In this document: in pieces, positions 15,059-22,603 of the stretch
How the letters are laid out: every line of letters begins with the position of its first letter
How positions within the stretch are numbered: position 1 is the stretch's first letter
Source: Methanobrevibacter thaueri
GTDB taxonomy: Archaea; Methanobacteriota; Methanobacteria; Methanobacteriales; Methanobacteriaceae
Direction: 5' to 3'
DNA: 34,243 nucleotides
NCBI RefSeq assembly: GCF_015062905.1
Contig: NZ_SUTK01000018.1
Span: 1 to 34,243, forward strand
The notes under the pieces: generated by a model
Databases searched by the model: none
What the model was told of the DNA's origin: nothing
Seen by the model: only the letters and a program-made list of their open reading frames with translations
Position numbers and translations under genes: made by a program

Positions 15059-16066
15059 ATGAGCAAGTCTATTGAAGCAGCAAAACAATATATTTCTGAG
15101 AACAATTATGAGGAAGCTCTTAAATTGGCCAGGAAAAGGCACGGAAAAGATGAAGTTGAGGATTATCTTGCAATTTTAGATTTATTGATTGATGCGGATT
15201 ATTTGCCTGCAATTGAAGAGAAGGGAATCTATTACCAGTATTATGACGAATCCCATGACAACGGCGATTACGGCGAAAGGTACTTTGATCAATATCTGCA
15301 AAAGCAGCCTAAATCCATAAACCTGCTTTGTGACAAGTCACTGTCCCAATTCAACAAGGGAAACGTTGAGGAATCATTGAAATATATGGATGAGGCTCTC
15401 GACAAATACGATTCATACTCCTCCATTGAAAAGCCCCGCATAAGCAAAAAGGAAGTCTTGATGAGTAAAATCAAATTGCTTATTCAAGCCAAAAGGTATG
15501 ATGATGCATTGAATCATATTAATAAATATGGAGACAAATACGGATGGGACAATGAATCTGACCTGTATAAAGGTCAAATGCTTCAAAAGACTGGAAAAAA
15601 TAAAGAAGCATTGACATATCTGGACAAATCCCTTCAAAATGAGGATACAATAATCGGATTCAATGCAAAGGCGGATGCATTGTATGAGCTTGGAGAGTAT
15701 AAGGAAGCCCTGAAAAACTACAAGTACTGCATCGGCTATGAAAGTAAGGTTGTGGACGACTTGGAACTCGTTACCAATTTCAATTATAAGGCTGCATTCT
15801 GCTGTGTGAATATGGGCGATGATGCGGAAGCAGTAAAACATTTAAATAAAATAATAAACATGTTGAATGAACACGGAAGGCTTCCAAAGGACCTTGAAGC
15901 AATCTATCAGAAATGTTCCTTCGAGAAGGAAAGGATAATTAAAAAGGGTGAAGTCAAGGATGAGGAGTTTAGAAAAACCAGATTCTTTTCCGCAAGAACT
16001 TCTCTCATCATATTGGCCGTAATATTAGTTATATATGTGATTCTCCGATATCTGGGATATCACTGA
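15059..16066 (+). CDS. TPR-repeat protein with C-terminal membrane anchor
   Basis: 335 residues with tandem TPR helical hairpins from about residue 10 to 290, for example YDDALNHINKYGDKYG, NKEALTYLDKSLQNE and YKEALKNYKYCIGYE. A basic linker follows, then one hydrophobic helix (LIILAVILVIYVILRYLGY) at the very end, so it is probably tail-anchored with the repeats in the cytoplasm. TPR proteins are scaffolds; the partner is not known. It has its own promoter, diverging from feoB across 243 bp that hold the two metal-type operators. A hairpin terminator overlaps its stop codon. Confidence 0.85.
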   Translation: MSKSIEAAKQYISENNYEEALKLARKRHGKDEVEDYLAILDLLIDADYLPAIEEKGIYYQYYDESHDNGDYGERYFDQYLQKQPKSINLLCDKSLSQFNKGNVEESLKYMDEALDKYDSYSSIEKPRISKKEVLMSKIKLLIQAKRYDDALNHINKYGDKYGWDNESDLYKGQMLQKTGKNKEALTYLDKSLQNEDTIIGFNAKADALYELGEYKEALKNYKYCIGYESKVVDDLELVTNFNYKAAFCCVNMGDDAEAVKHLNKIINMLNEHGRLPKDLEAIYQKCSFEKERIIKKGEVKDEEFRKTRFFSARTSLIILAVILVIYVILRYLGYH

Positions 16067-16093
16067 TATCCGTCATTTTAATCTATTTTTTTT
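16055..16093 (+). terminator. Terminator of the TPR gene
   Basis: GGATATC-ACT-GATATCC is a perfect 7-bp stem with a 3-nt loop at 16055-16071, overlapping the TGA stop at 16064-16066. A run of eight T follows at 16086-16093. Confidence 0.65.
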
Positions 16094-16123
16094 AAACATT
16101 ATTTTAATTATACATCTATTTTT

Positions 16124-16240
16124 TTAATTCTTAATTTTCATTGATTCTTCCAGCATTTCTATCGGCTTGGAGTACTTTGCATTTTCATAATTTGCATGAT
16201 GTTTAATATTTTTTACATTACTAAAAACTATTATATACAT
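16124..16240 (-). other. Possible 38-codon ORF or coding remnant
   Basis: A minus-strand frame starting ATG at 16240 encodes 38 residues ending KYSKPIEMLEESMKIKN. Its 3' half uses GC-richer codons (AAG, TCC, CCG, CTG) than surrounding intergenic DNA, which hints at old coding sequence. There is no clear ribosome site, and the start lies in the TATA region of the adjacent broken gene. It may be a decayed gene end. Confidence 0.2.
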
Positions 16241-16290
16241 ATTTAAACATAAATTATGTCAATTAGTTCAACTATGGAAGAATATTTTAA

Positions 16291-16718
16291 ATGAAGTTCA
16301 AAAAGAGTTTACTAATTACATCTGGTCATTTGCCTGTTTGCGATGGCAAGCGTAAGTGCAAGTGACACGGACAATACGACAATGTCCCTTGAAGATAAGG
16401 GAGAAATTGAATTATCACATGAAAGTGATATGGAAAGTGTGGATAATAATTTAAAGACAAGTGAAGAACAAGAAATCCAAAAAAGTTACAAAAGTAAAAG
16501 TTTCCTTGAAGAAAGTCAACGGCAAATACCTCAAAGGTAAAGTCCTCAAGATTAAATTCAACAAGAAAACTTATAAAGTAAAAACCAACAAAAAAGGAGT
16601 GGCAACATGGAAAGTTAAAAAATCCATGCTCAAAAAGCTCAAAGTTGGCAAAAAATACAAATACAAAGTAACCTACGGAAAAGACATTGTAACCAAAAAA
16701 CTAACCATTAAAAAATAG
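16291..16718 (+). pseudogene. Broken secreted adhesin-like protein gene (two frameshifts)
   Basis: Three consecutive frames reconstruct one secreted protein. Frame 1 from ATG 16291 gives MKFKKSLLIT. A one-base shift near 16321 continues LVICLFAMASVSAS, completing a signal peptide. Frame 2 runs through an acidic region to about 16470. Another shift near 16461-16480 enters the third frame, which encodes a lysine-rich domain (KVKVSLKKVNGKYLKGK, KTNKKGVATWKVKKSML) to the stop at 16718. That domain has the Ig-like repeat pattern of Methanobrevibacter adhesin-like surface proteins. Only one repeat is present, so the gene is also short. A TATA box (TTATATACATATTTAA, about 16231-16246) remains. Sequencing error at both indels cannot be excluded. 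Confidence 0.7.
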
Positions 16719-16796
16719 AGATTACTAATCTCTATTTGCCTTTTTCTTTTTTCAACCAATTGCATTGATTCATTTTTTCTAAAATGCAGATTTTAG

Positions 16797-16875
16797 ATAA
16801 ATCTTGTTTTTACCTTGTAAAATTGCTTTGGAATGCAACAAAGCTTTTATATGATTTAAAATCTAATTTTATTTT
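16797..16875 (+). repeat. Upstream block shared with the intact tadC gene, copy 1
   Basis: The 79 bp before the truncated tadC start align without gaps to 18793-18871. The first 42 positions are nearly identical (four or so differences), including ATAAATCTTGTTTT and TGTAAAATTGCTTT. A TATA box (CTTTTATATGATT) follows about 25 nt before the ATG. Confidence 0.7.
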
Positions 16876-17289
16876 ATGAAATTTAAAATAGTAAATGATT
16901 TGGCATCAGTTATTGACAATATTGTTCCTGAAAAGCAATTATCTAAATTGCAGGAATTTTTACTGAGCGGAGCCATTTTTACAGATGCAAGTAAAGTTTT
17001 AGCCATGCTTATAATTTTCATTTCAGTAAGTGAAATTGCATTAATGTTAACAGTATCAATGTTAAGCTTCCCCATTTCCCTAATGATTCTGCCGTTATTC
17101 GTAATTCCGGGGATTTTCACGTATGTTGTAATCCAGCAGGAAAGACGGGCACAGGAAATCGAAAAGACTGCACCTGACTTTTTAAGGCAGCTTTCAAGCA
17201 TGCTTCAGGTCGGTTTAAGTTTCGAAAATGCAATGGAGGACATGTCACAGTATGGCGAAGGGCCACTCTATGACGAAATGATACTATAG
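16876..17289 (+). pseudogene. Truncated TadC-like pilus assembly membrane protein, duplicate copy
   Basis: 137 codons align from the first residue with the intact gene at 18872 (EFLLSGAIFTDASKVLA, APDFLRQLSSMLQVGLSFEN and EDMSQYGEGP identical or nearly so). After YDEM the match stops and two foreign codons precede a TAG. The missing part is the remaining type II secretion F domain and the C-terminal helices, so a working protein is unlikely. The truncation point shows no insertion element; a deletion fused the fragment to intergenic DNA. Divergence at many positions in the first 60 codons shows the duplication is not very recent. Confidence 0.8.
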
Positions 17290-17390
17290 TTCTTCCCATT
17301 TTAATTTTTTTATATTTTTATAATAAGAAATTCAATAAAAATTATAAATTAGTGCCAACAGACATACCAACAAGATTAATACAGGAGGGT

Positions 17391-17398
17391 TTTATAAA
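17391..17398 (+). promoter_or_regulatory. TATA box of the transglutaminase-like gene (leaderless)
   Basis: TTTATAAA lies about 25 nt upstream of the ATG at 17420, the standard spacing to a transcript starting at the start codon. A GGAGGG just before it is too far away to be the ribosome site. Confidence 0.5.
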
Positions 17399-17419
17399 TT
17401 CCCATATAGGTTTTAGGTG

Positions 17420-17992
17420 ATGTTTGTGGACAGGTATTTAACTGAAACACCAAGTATTGATTATATGAATTCTCATATCCAAGAGAAGGTCTGTGAATTA
17501 AAAAATCAATCGGCTGATGACGCTGATTATATAAAAAGATGCTATTTCTTTGTTAGAGATGAAATTCCCCACTCATGGGATATTGGGGTAAGTACTGTTT
17601 CTAGAACTGCCAGTGATACATTGATGAATAAAACTGGAATATGCTGGGCAAAATCATGTCTTCTTGCAGCGCTTCTAAGGGCAAACGGAATTCCGTCAGG
17701 AATCAGCTATCAGCTTCTGACAATAGCAGAGGATGACAGTCAGGGCCACATTGTTCATGCTTTAAATACAGTCTTCAATGGAGAAAAATGGATCAGGCTT
17801 GATGCTCGGGGAAATACTGGGGAGGACGATGCGGAATTTAGTTTGGATAAAGACCAGTTGGCTTTTCAAGTTCGGGAGGAATTCGGCGAAATTGATTACA
17901 GGGACAATAATGATGATTTGGATGAAAGGCTGGTGAACGCACTGGCGCAAACTGAGAATTTGTTTGAGATTAACATAGACTTTGACTTTTAA
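17420..17992 (+). CDS. Transglutaminase-like cysteine protease-fold protein
   Basis: 190 residues, a single transglutaminase-like domain with the papain-type triad visible: Cys75 in GICWAKS, His113 in HIVHALN and Asp128 in IRLDARG. Members hydrolyse or transfer at peptide/amide bonds; the substrate is unknown. No signal peptide, so it acts in the cytoplasm. An in-frame GTG at 17417 precedes the ATG by one codon; the TATA spacing fits the ATG. It lies between broken genes and may be one of the few intact loci of this patch. The C-terminal 40 residues are acidic. Confidence 0.82.
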   Translation: MFVDRYLTETPSIDYMNSHIQEKVCELKNQSADDADYIKRCYFFVRDEIPHSWDIGVSTVSRTASDTLMNKTGICWAKSCLLAALLRANGIPSGISYQLLTIAEDDSQGHIVHALNTVFNGEKWIRLDARGNTGEDDAEFSLDKDQLAFQVREEFGEIDYRDNNDDLDERLVNALAQTENLFEINIDFDF

Positions 17993-18013
17993 GTTTGGGC
18001 GAAGTAAAAATAA

Positions 18014-18067
18014 ATGATTCGTGAAATGCAAAGCAGTGACTGGAAGAGGGTTTCGCGAATATTCTAA
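18014..18067 (+). pseudogene. N-terminal scrap of a GNAT acetyltransferase gene
   Basis: Seventeen codons encode MIREMQSSDWKRVSRIF, then a stop. This matches the typical first strand and helix of phosphinothricin-like GNAT N-acetyltransferases (IRxMxxxDWxxVxxIY). Nothing after the stop continues the fold in any frame that I can see, so this is most likely the residue of a deleted gene. Short, hence tentative. Confidence 0.4.
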
Positions 18068-18149
18068 AATTAATTGAAAATAGATAATTTTAATAATGCT
18101 TTAGGATAGAGACATTATTAATTAAATCTTGGGAGATAGGTGATAAAAA

Positions 18150-18629
18150 ATGGTTTCTAAAAAATTAATTTTAGTACTGGCATTGGCTTGCTTAGCTATC
18201 TTCTCCATAGTTTCAGTTAGTGCAGGGGACTTTTTAAATGATGAAACTACCATTGCGGGGCATGATTTTAATATACCTGATGGATATAAGAAAAATGAAT
18301 CATTTATATCAGAAAATGAAACTACTAGCTCAAACGGAGCTATTTTTTATACTAGTGCAGAGAGTTATTATAAAGGTGAAGATGATATAGTATATATTCA
18401 AGTGTCAGATTACAGCTATCCGGGTTATGAAACTAATTTGACTGATGCCCATGTTCAAAAGTCCGGATTGGGAGAAAAAGAATTTATTAATGGTCATGAA
18501 GGTTTAATTGCAGAAAAGAAATTTGATGATTTAAATGTTCATGCATTTTTTTATGCCGAAGATGGTGATCTGGTATGTGTAATGACTACAGATGATAGTT
18601 TATTTGAACAGATAATTCCCGAAGAATAA
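18150..18629 (+). CDS. Small secreted protein of unknown function
   Basis: 159 residues. A clear Sec signal peptide occupies about 1-25 (KKLILVLALACLAIFSIVSVSA, cleavage after the final Ala). The mature part begins GDFLNDET and has FNIPDGYKKNESF, then alternating strands rich in Tyr, Asp and Glu, with several Asn-x-Ser/Thr sequons. No cysteine pairs, membrane anchor or catalytic motif. It looks like a small beta-rich extracellular protein. GGTGAT lies 5 nt before the ATG. No function is recognised. Confidence 0.75.
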   Translation: MVSKKLILVLALACLAIFSIVSVSAGDFLNDETTIAGHDFNIPDGYKKNESFISENETTSSNGAIFYTSAESYYKGEDDIVYIQVSDYSYPGYETNLTDAHVQKSGLGEKEFINGHEGLIAEKKFDDLNVHAFFYAEDGDLVCVMTTDDSLFEQIIPEE

Positions 18630-18792
18630 TCGTTTAGTTAATTAATCTATATTTTTTCTATTTTTTATTTTTAATTTATTCTCTTAGTTTGAATTGAATG
18701 TTTATGTTGAAATATTCATTATATGTTGATAAATTTAACATGAAAAAAATATTCTCTAATCGTATTAGGATTTAGAATATTATCTATTCAAT

Positions 18793-18871
18793 ATAAATCT
18801 TGTTTTCACCCTGTAAAATTGCTTTAGAATACAACAATCCCTTTATATATTTCAAAGTTTAATATTATTTC
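18793..18871 (+). repeat. Upstream block shared with the truncated tadC copy, copy 2
   Basis: The 79 bp before the intact tadC start match 16797-16875 without gaps, most strongly over the first 42 bp (ATAAATCTTGTTTT, TGTAAAATTGCTTT). A TATA box (CTTTATATATTTC, 18841-18853) follows, suggesting a short-leader transcript. Confidence 0.7.
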
Positions 18872-19798
18872 ATGAAATTTAGAATAATCAATAATTTAAC
18901 AATATTTTTGGATAATAATATTTCCGAAAAGTATTTATCTAAATTACAGGAATTTTTGCTAAGTGGGGCTATTTTTACAGATGCAAGTAAAGTTTTAGCT
19001 GTACTCATAATTTTCATTTTAGTAAGTGAAATTGTTTTAGCAGTAACATTAACACTCTTAAACCTGTCATGGGCAATGTTAATATTGCCGTTTTTTCTAA
19101 TTCCTGGCCTTTTCACATATGTTATTGTCCAGCAGGAAAAAAGAGCACAGGAAATAGAACGTACTGCACCTGACTTTCTAAGGCAGCTTTCAAGCATGCT
19201 TCAGGTCGGACTCAGTTTTGAAAACGCAATGGAGGACATGTCCCAGTACGGCGAGGGGCCGATGTACGATGAGATGAGAAGGACAATCATAGAGATTCGT
19301 ATGGGTCGCAATTTCGATGACGCCTGGCGTGCAATGAGCAAAAGATTAAAGTCAAAGGAGCTGGAAAGGGTTTTTGGAATAATTCTTGACGGAAGGAAAT
19401 CTGGATCAAGCATTTCAAAAGTCTTGTCTGATGTTTCGGATGATTTAAGAGATCTGATGGCGCTTAAAAGGGAGAGAAAGTCTGCAGTGATGATGTCTGT
19501 GATGTTTCTTTTAATTTCAGCGGTCATTGCAACGCCCTTTGCAATCGGAATGGTGAGTGTGTATTCCAGCTTCATGCAAGGTTATGGAATGGAGTCGGAA
19601 ATCATTCTGACCGCACCGATCGCCGGAGAATTATATATGGTCATACATTCCGTTCTCGTGGCATTCATCATCAGTATAATCATGTATGGTGACGTTAAAA
19701 AGGGAATCAAGTTCACATTGCCTCTGGCATGTTCATCGTTTGGGATATTCTATTTCATTTCCACATTCGGCGGAAGTCTGCTTATGGGGGGATTGTGA
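18872..19798 (+). CDS. TadC-like type II/IV pilus assembly membrane protein
   Basis: 308 residues of the type II secretion F / TadC family. Two N-terminal helices (about 42-92) lead to a cytoplasmic helical domain containing APDFLRQLSSMLQVGLSFEN and FGIILDGRKSGSSISKVL, then further membrane helices after residue 205. It is the platform protein on which an ATPase drives assembly of pilin subunits. The stop overlaps the start of the pilin-like gene by one base (TGATG), so the two are co-translated. No TadA/FlaI-type ATPase or prepilin peptidase is in the window, so the rest of the machine must be encoded elsewhere. Confidence 0.88.
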   Translation: MKFRIINNLTIFLDNNISEKYLSKLQEFLLSGAIFTDASKVLAVLIIFILVSEIVLAVTLTLLNLSWAMLILPFFLIPGLFTYVIVQQEKRAQEIERTAPDFLRQLSSMLQVGLSFENAMEDMSQYGEGPMYDEMRRTIIEIRMGRNFDDAWRAMSKRLKSKELERVFGIILDGRKSGSSISKVLSDVSDDLRDLMALKRERKSAVMMSVMFLLISAVIATPFAIGMVSVYSSFMQGYGMESEIILTAPIAGELYMVIHSVLVAFIISIIMYGDVKKGIKFTLPLACSSFGIFYFISTFGGSLLMGGL

Positions 19799-19980
19799 TG
19801 GACGATAAGGGTCAGGCTTCAGCAGAGTTTATCCTGCTATTTGGTGGGATAATGGTAGTGGTTTTGCTTGCAATTCACATGTATAACAGTTACATGAAGG
19901 ATTTGTCAGGTGAAATCGCATCAAAGGAAGTCAGAGAGTTCAACGGCGAGTTGAATGCATTGGGAAAATATTTTAAATGA
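19798..19980 (+). CDS. Class III signal peptide pilin-like protein
   Basis: 60 residues starting MDDKGQASAEFILLFGGIM. The motif QASAE before a hydrophobic stretch is the archaeal class III signature (QxSxE), where an EppA-type peptidase cleaves before the Gln (between Gly5 and Gln6) and the hydrophobic segment builds the filament core. The mature chain is very short, with only a charged helix after the core, so this may be a minor or core pilin. It overlaps the tadC stop by one base. A longer upstream frame lies inside tadC and is not used. Confidence 0.85.
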   Translation: MDDKGQASAEFILLFGGIMVVVLLAIHMYNSYMKDLSGEIASKEVREFNGELNALGKYFK

Positions 19981-19983
19981 GTG

Positions 19984-20550
19984 TTATTTCCTGATTTTCG
20001 GAATTATCCAGACCCCAAGAATCGAAATCAAACATGATAACATTATCACCGGAGGATATGCGAAATAACCAATTGCAATTCCAATCAAAACCAAAATGAT
20101 TGTGGAGTAGAATGGATATGGGTCACTTAAAGCAACTTGAAGCGCAACATTTCCAGGGTCTGCATCTTTAAGGAATTTACAGATTATCAATGAGAATATT
20201 GCCGTTATGATAAAACTCAAACCGTATAGGAATTGCGGGAAGAATACATAGAAGTTTTCGGCGGCAAATGTTGTCAGATAAGGCAGCAGCGAAAACACAA
20301 ACAACGTCAGGCCCATTGTCCAGATGATTTTAGGGTCAACTTTATTGACGATGCTGAATATGTTGTTGTTGAAGTTCCAGAAATTAAAGCAGATCATGAA
20401 ACTGATTGCATATATTATGAATTCATATTTGATGTTTAGGAGGGCCTGCCAGGTGCCGTTGCTTGCAAGTGGAATTTCCAAAACAATAATTGTGATGATA
20501 ATTGCTAAGATAGCATCAATCAATGCTTCAAATCGTTCAGTTTCCATCAT
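19984..20550 (-). CDS. TMEM175-like (DUF1211) potassium channel protein, copy 1
   Basis: 188 residues with about six hydrophobic helices. The N-terminal helix has the family pattern RFEALIDAILAIIITIIVLE, which lines the cation pore in prokaryotic TMEM175 channels; these assemble as tetramers. AGGAGGGG lies just upstream, and the ATG at either 20550 or 20547 could be used (spacing favours 20547). Its start overlaps the 3' end of the paralogous gene by 14 nt, so the pair is translationally coupled. Its stop is only 3 nt from the convergent pilin gene's stop. Confidence 0.82.
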   Translation of the reverse strand: MMETERFEALIDAILAIIITIIVLEIPLASNGTWQALLNIKYEFIIYAISFMICFNFWNFNNNIFSIVNKVDPKIIWTMGLTLFVFSLLPYLTTFAAENFYVFFPQFLYGLSFIITAIFSLIICKFLKDADPGNVALQVALSDPYPFYSTIILVLIGIAIGYFAYPPVIMLSCLISILGVWIIPKIRK

Positions 20551-21118
20551 GACCCCTCCTGATTAATCTTCCAATCAAAACCCATAGGACAATTGATATC
20601 AAACAGGCATAGTATATTCCTTGCGCGTATCCGCTGTATGTCAATATGAATCCTATGATAATTAGAATTAATGGCAAATTCATGTAATACGAATCGTGAT
20701 TGATTTCCCTCAGGTTTGTATTATATGGATTGCTCCTGTAGACGGCTTTTGTGGCCAGAGTATTTAAGATGTGGGTAACAATAAAGATGACTCCAAACAT
20801 TGTCTCGGCAGCTATTGAATTAGGGTTATTCGCAAGCCATATTGTAAAATATGGAATAAGTGATATCACGAATGTCATCATTCCATAAATCCAAAGGGTG
20901 GTGTTGTCTATGGTTTCGACAAGCCCGAACAGGTTATGGTTGGCATACCATAAATTGTATAGAATCAAAAAGCTTATCAGATATGCAATATACATTGTAT
21001 GCAAGTCTAAAACAGCGCTTAAGGTAGGGCTTGCAGGTTGCGGAATTTTTAAAACGAGCACTGTTATTACTATTGCAATGATAGCATCGAAAAATGTTTC
21101 AAAACGATTCGTTTCCAT
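20537..21118 (-). CDS. TMEM175-like (DUF1211) potassium channel protein, copy 2
   Basis: 193 residues, the first gene of the tandem pair. RFETFFDAIIAIVITVLVL at the N-terminus is the family's pore helix; about five more helices follow, with a basic end (RLIRRGHD). A TTG two codons upstream is in frame, but the ATG at 21118 is the natural start. Only about 49 bp separate it from the divergent aldehyde dehydrogenase gene, so two promoters share that stretch. Two different paralogues encoded together suggest a hetero-oligomeric channel. Confidence 0.82.
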   Translation of the reverse strand: METNRFETFFDAIIAIVITVLVLKIPQPASPTLSAVLDLHTMYIAYLISFLILYNLWYANHNLFGLVETIDNTTLWIYGMMTFVISLIPYFTIWLANNPNSIAAETMFGVIFIVTHILNTLATKAVYRSNPYNTNLREINHDSYYMNLPLILIIIGFILTYSGYAQGIYYACLISIVLWVLIGRLIRRGHDGN

Positions 21119-21167
21119 AGTCAATATTTATAATTTCATAATATAAAATATTATTTAAGGTGATAAG

Positions 21168-22580
21168 ATGGACATGTTGATTGGTGGAAAGCATATCTCA
21201 AGTGACGATTTGATTGATGTAAAAAACCCTTATGATGGTGAAGTGATTGATACAGTTCCGATTGCTCACAGACAAACTGCACAATTGGCAATAGATGCTG
21301 CAAATGATGCTAAAGACTCTTTAGTTGAAATGTCAGCATTCAAAGTTTCAAATAAACTGTTTAATGCAGTTCGCAAACTCGAAGAGAGGCGCGAGGAATT
21401 CGCACAAATCTTATGTTTGGAGGTTGGAAAGCCTATAAACGAGGCGCTGGTTGAAGTTGACAGGTCAATTGAGACATTGCGACTGTCTGCCGAAGAGGCA
21501 AAAAGGATATATGGTGAAAGCGTGCCTCTGGATGCCGGGCTGAACGGCAAGGGATTCTTTGCATTCACCCAAAGGTTGCCATTGGGGGTTGTTGCAGCAA
21601 TAACACCATTCAACTATCCTCTGAATCTGACAATCCATAAGATAGCGCCGGCCATAGCATGCAAAAACACTGTTATTGTAAAGCCGCCTACAGAGGCTCC
21701 ATTGGCAGTAATGAAATTCTGTGAACTGCTTGATGAGGAGTTTCCGGATGGTGTCGTTAATGTTGTTACAGGCTACGGCTCCGAAATTGGAGATTATCTG
21801 GTATGCTCTCCTGAAGTTGACAAGATATCATTTACAGGAAGCGTAACAACCGGCATGATGATTTCACAGAAGGCCGGAATGAAAAAAGTGACTCTTGAGC
21901 TGGGTGGAAACGATCCCGTGATTATTCTTAAGGATGCCGATTTGGATAAGGCAGTTAAGGGCATAATTAATGGGGCATTTCTTAACGCAGGGCAAGTCTG
22001 CATGGGAGTCAAACGCGTGATTGTTGAAGAGGGCATTGCTGATGAATTCTGCAACAAACTTGTTGTGGCAACAGAAAAATTGCAAATGGGAAATCCTCTT
22101 GAAAGCACAACCACCTTGGGAACCCTGATTTCTGAAAAGGCAGCAATTCAGGTTGAAGAGACTGTGAACAATGCGGTTGAGGATGGTGCTAAAATATTGA
22201 CTGGGGGCAAACGTGACGGTGCATTCTATTCTGCAACAGTGATTGATAATGTAACTCCGGACATGGATCTTGTTGTTCGTGAAACATTTGGGCCCGTTGC
22301 TCCAATAATTCGTGTTAAAAATCTTGATGAGGCAATTGAAGTTGCAAATGCAACTGAATATGGATTGCAAGCGGGAGTATTTACCGAAAGCTACTCATCT
22401 GCAATGAGATGTGCCAAAGAAATAGAAGCGGGAACAGTATTCGTCAACAAACAGTCAACATTCAGAACAGACAACATGCCATTCGGCGGATTTAAGAATA
22501 GTGGTGTTGGAAAGGAAGGAATAAAATACGCTGTTGATGAAATGACAAAAACAAAATTAATAGGATTAAATTTAAGGTAA
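21168..22580 (+). CDS. cofA: NAD(P)-dependent aldehyde dehydrogenase, probably lactaldehyde dehydrogenase CofA
   Basis: 470 residues, complete aldehyde dehydrogenase. The cofactor region ITPFNYPLN and KPPTEAP is followed by FTGSVTTG (around 222-229), the general base Glu244 in LELGG and the nucleophile Cys278 in GQVCMG. The closest methanogen relative I recognise is CofA, which oxidises lactaldehyde to lactate for coenzyme F420 synthesis (MJ1411-like, similar length). A non-phosphorylating glyceraldehyde-3-phosphate or succinate-semialdehyde dehydrogenase is the alternative. GGTG lies 5 nt before the ATG. It ends in a hairpin shared with the convergent gene. Confidence 0.8.
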   Translation: MDMLIGGKHISSDDLIDVKNPYDGEVIDTVPIAHRQTAQLAIDAANDAKDSLVEMSAFKVSNKLFNAVRKLEERREEFAQILCLEVGKPINEALVEVDRSIETLRLSAEEAKRIYGESVPLDAGLNGKGFFAFTQRLPLGVVAAITPFNYPLNLTIHKIAPAIACKNTVIVKPPTEAPLAVMKFCELLDEEFPDGVVNVVTGYGSEIGDYLVCSPEVDKISFTGSVTTGMMISQKAGMKKVTLELGGNDPVIILKDADLDKAVKGIINGAFLNAGQVCMGVKRVIVEEGIADEFCNKLVVATEKLQMGNPLESTTTLGTLISEKAAIQVEETVNNAVEDGAKILTGGKRDGAFYSATVIDNVTPDMDLVVRETFGPVAPIIRVKNLDEAIEVANATEYGLQAGVFTESYSSAMRCAKEIEAGTVFVNKQSTFRTDNMPFGGFKNSGVGKEGIKYAVDEMTKTKLIGLNLR

Positions 22581-22603
22581 AATAGCTATGTTTAGCTATT
22601 TTA
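22578..22603. terminator. Shared bidirectional terminator between cofA and the tRNA-binding gene
   Basis: TAAAATAGCTA (22578-22588) and TAGCTATTTTA (22593-22603) form a perfect 11-bp stem with a 4-nt loop. It includes the cofA stop codon (22578-22580) and the opposite gene's stop (22596-22598). A/T-rich flanks on both sides suit bidirectional termination. Confidence 0.65.

Noticed and set aside
16343..16718. Two short plus-strand ORFs read as separate genes
   Set aside because: One starts inside a signal peptide and the other lacks one; together with 16291-16321 they make a single broken secreted protein gene.
21864..22370. 168-codon minus-strand ORF
   Set aside because: Antisense shadow of cofA, which has complete catalytic motifs through this stretch.
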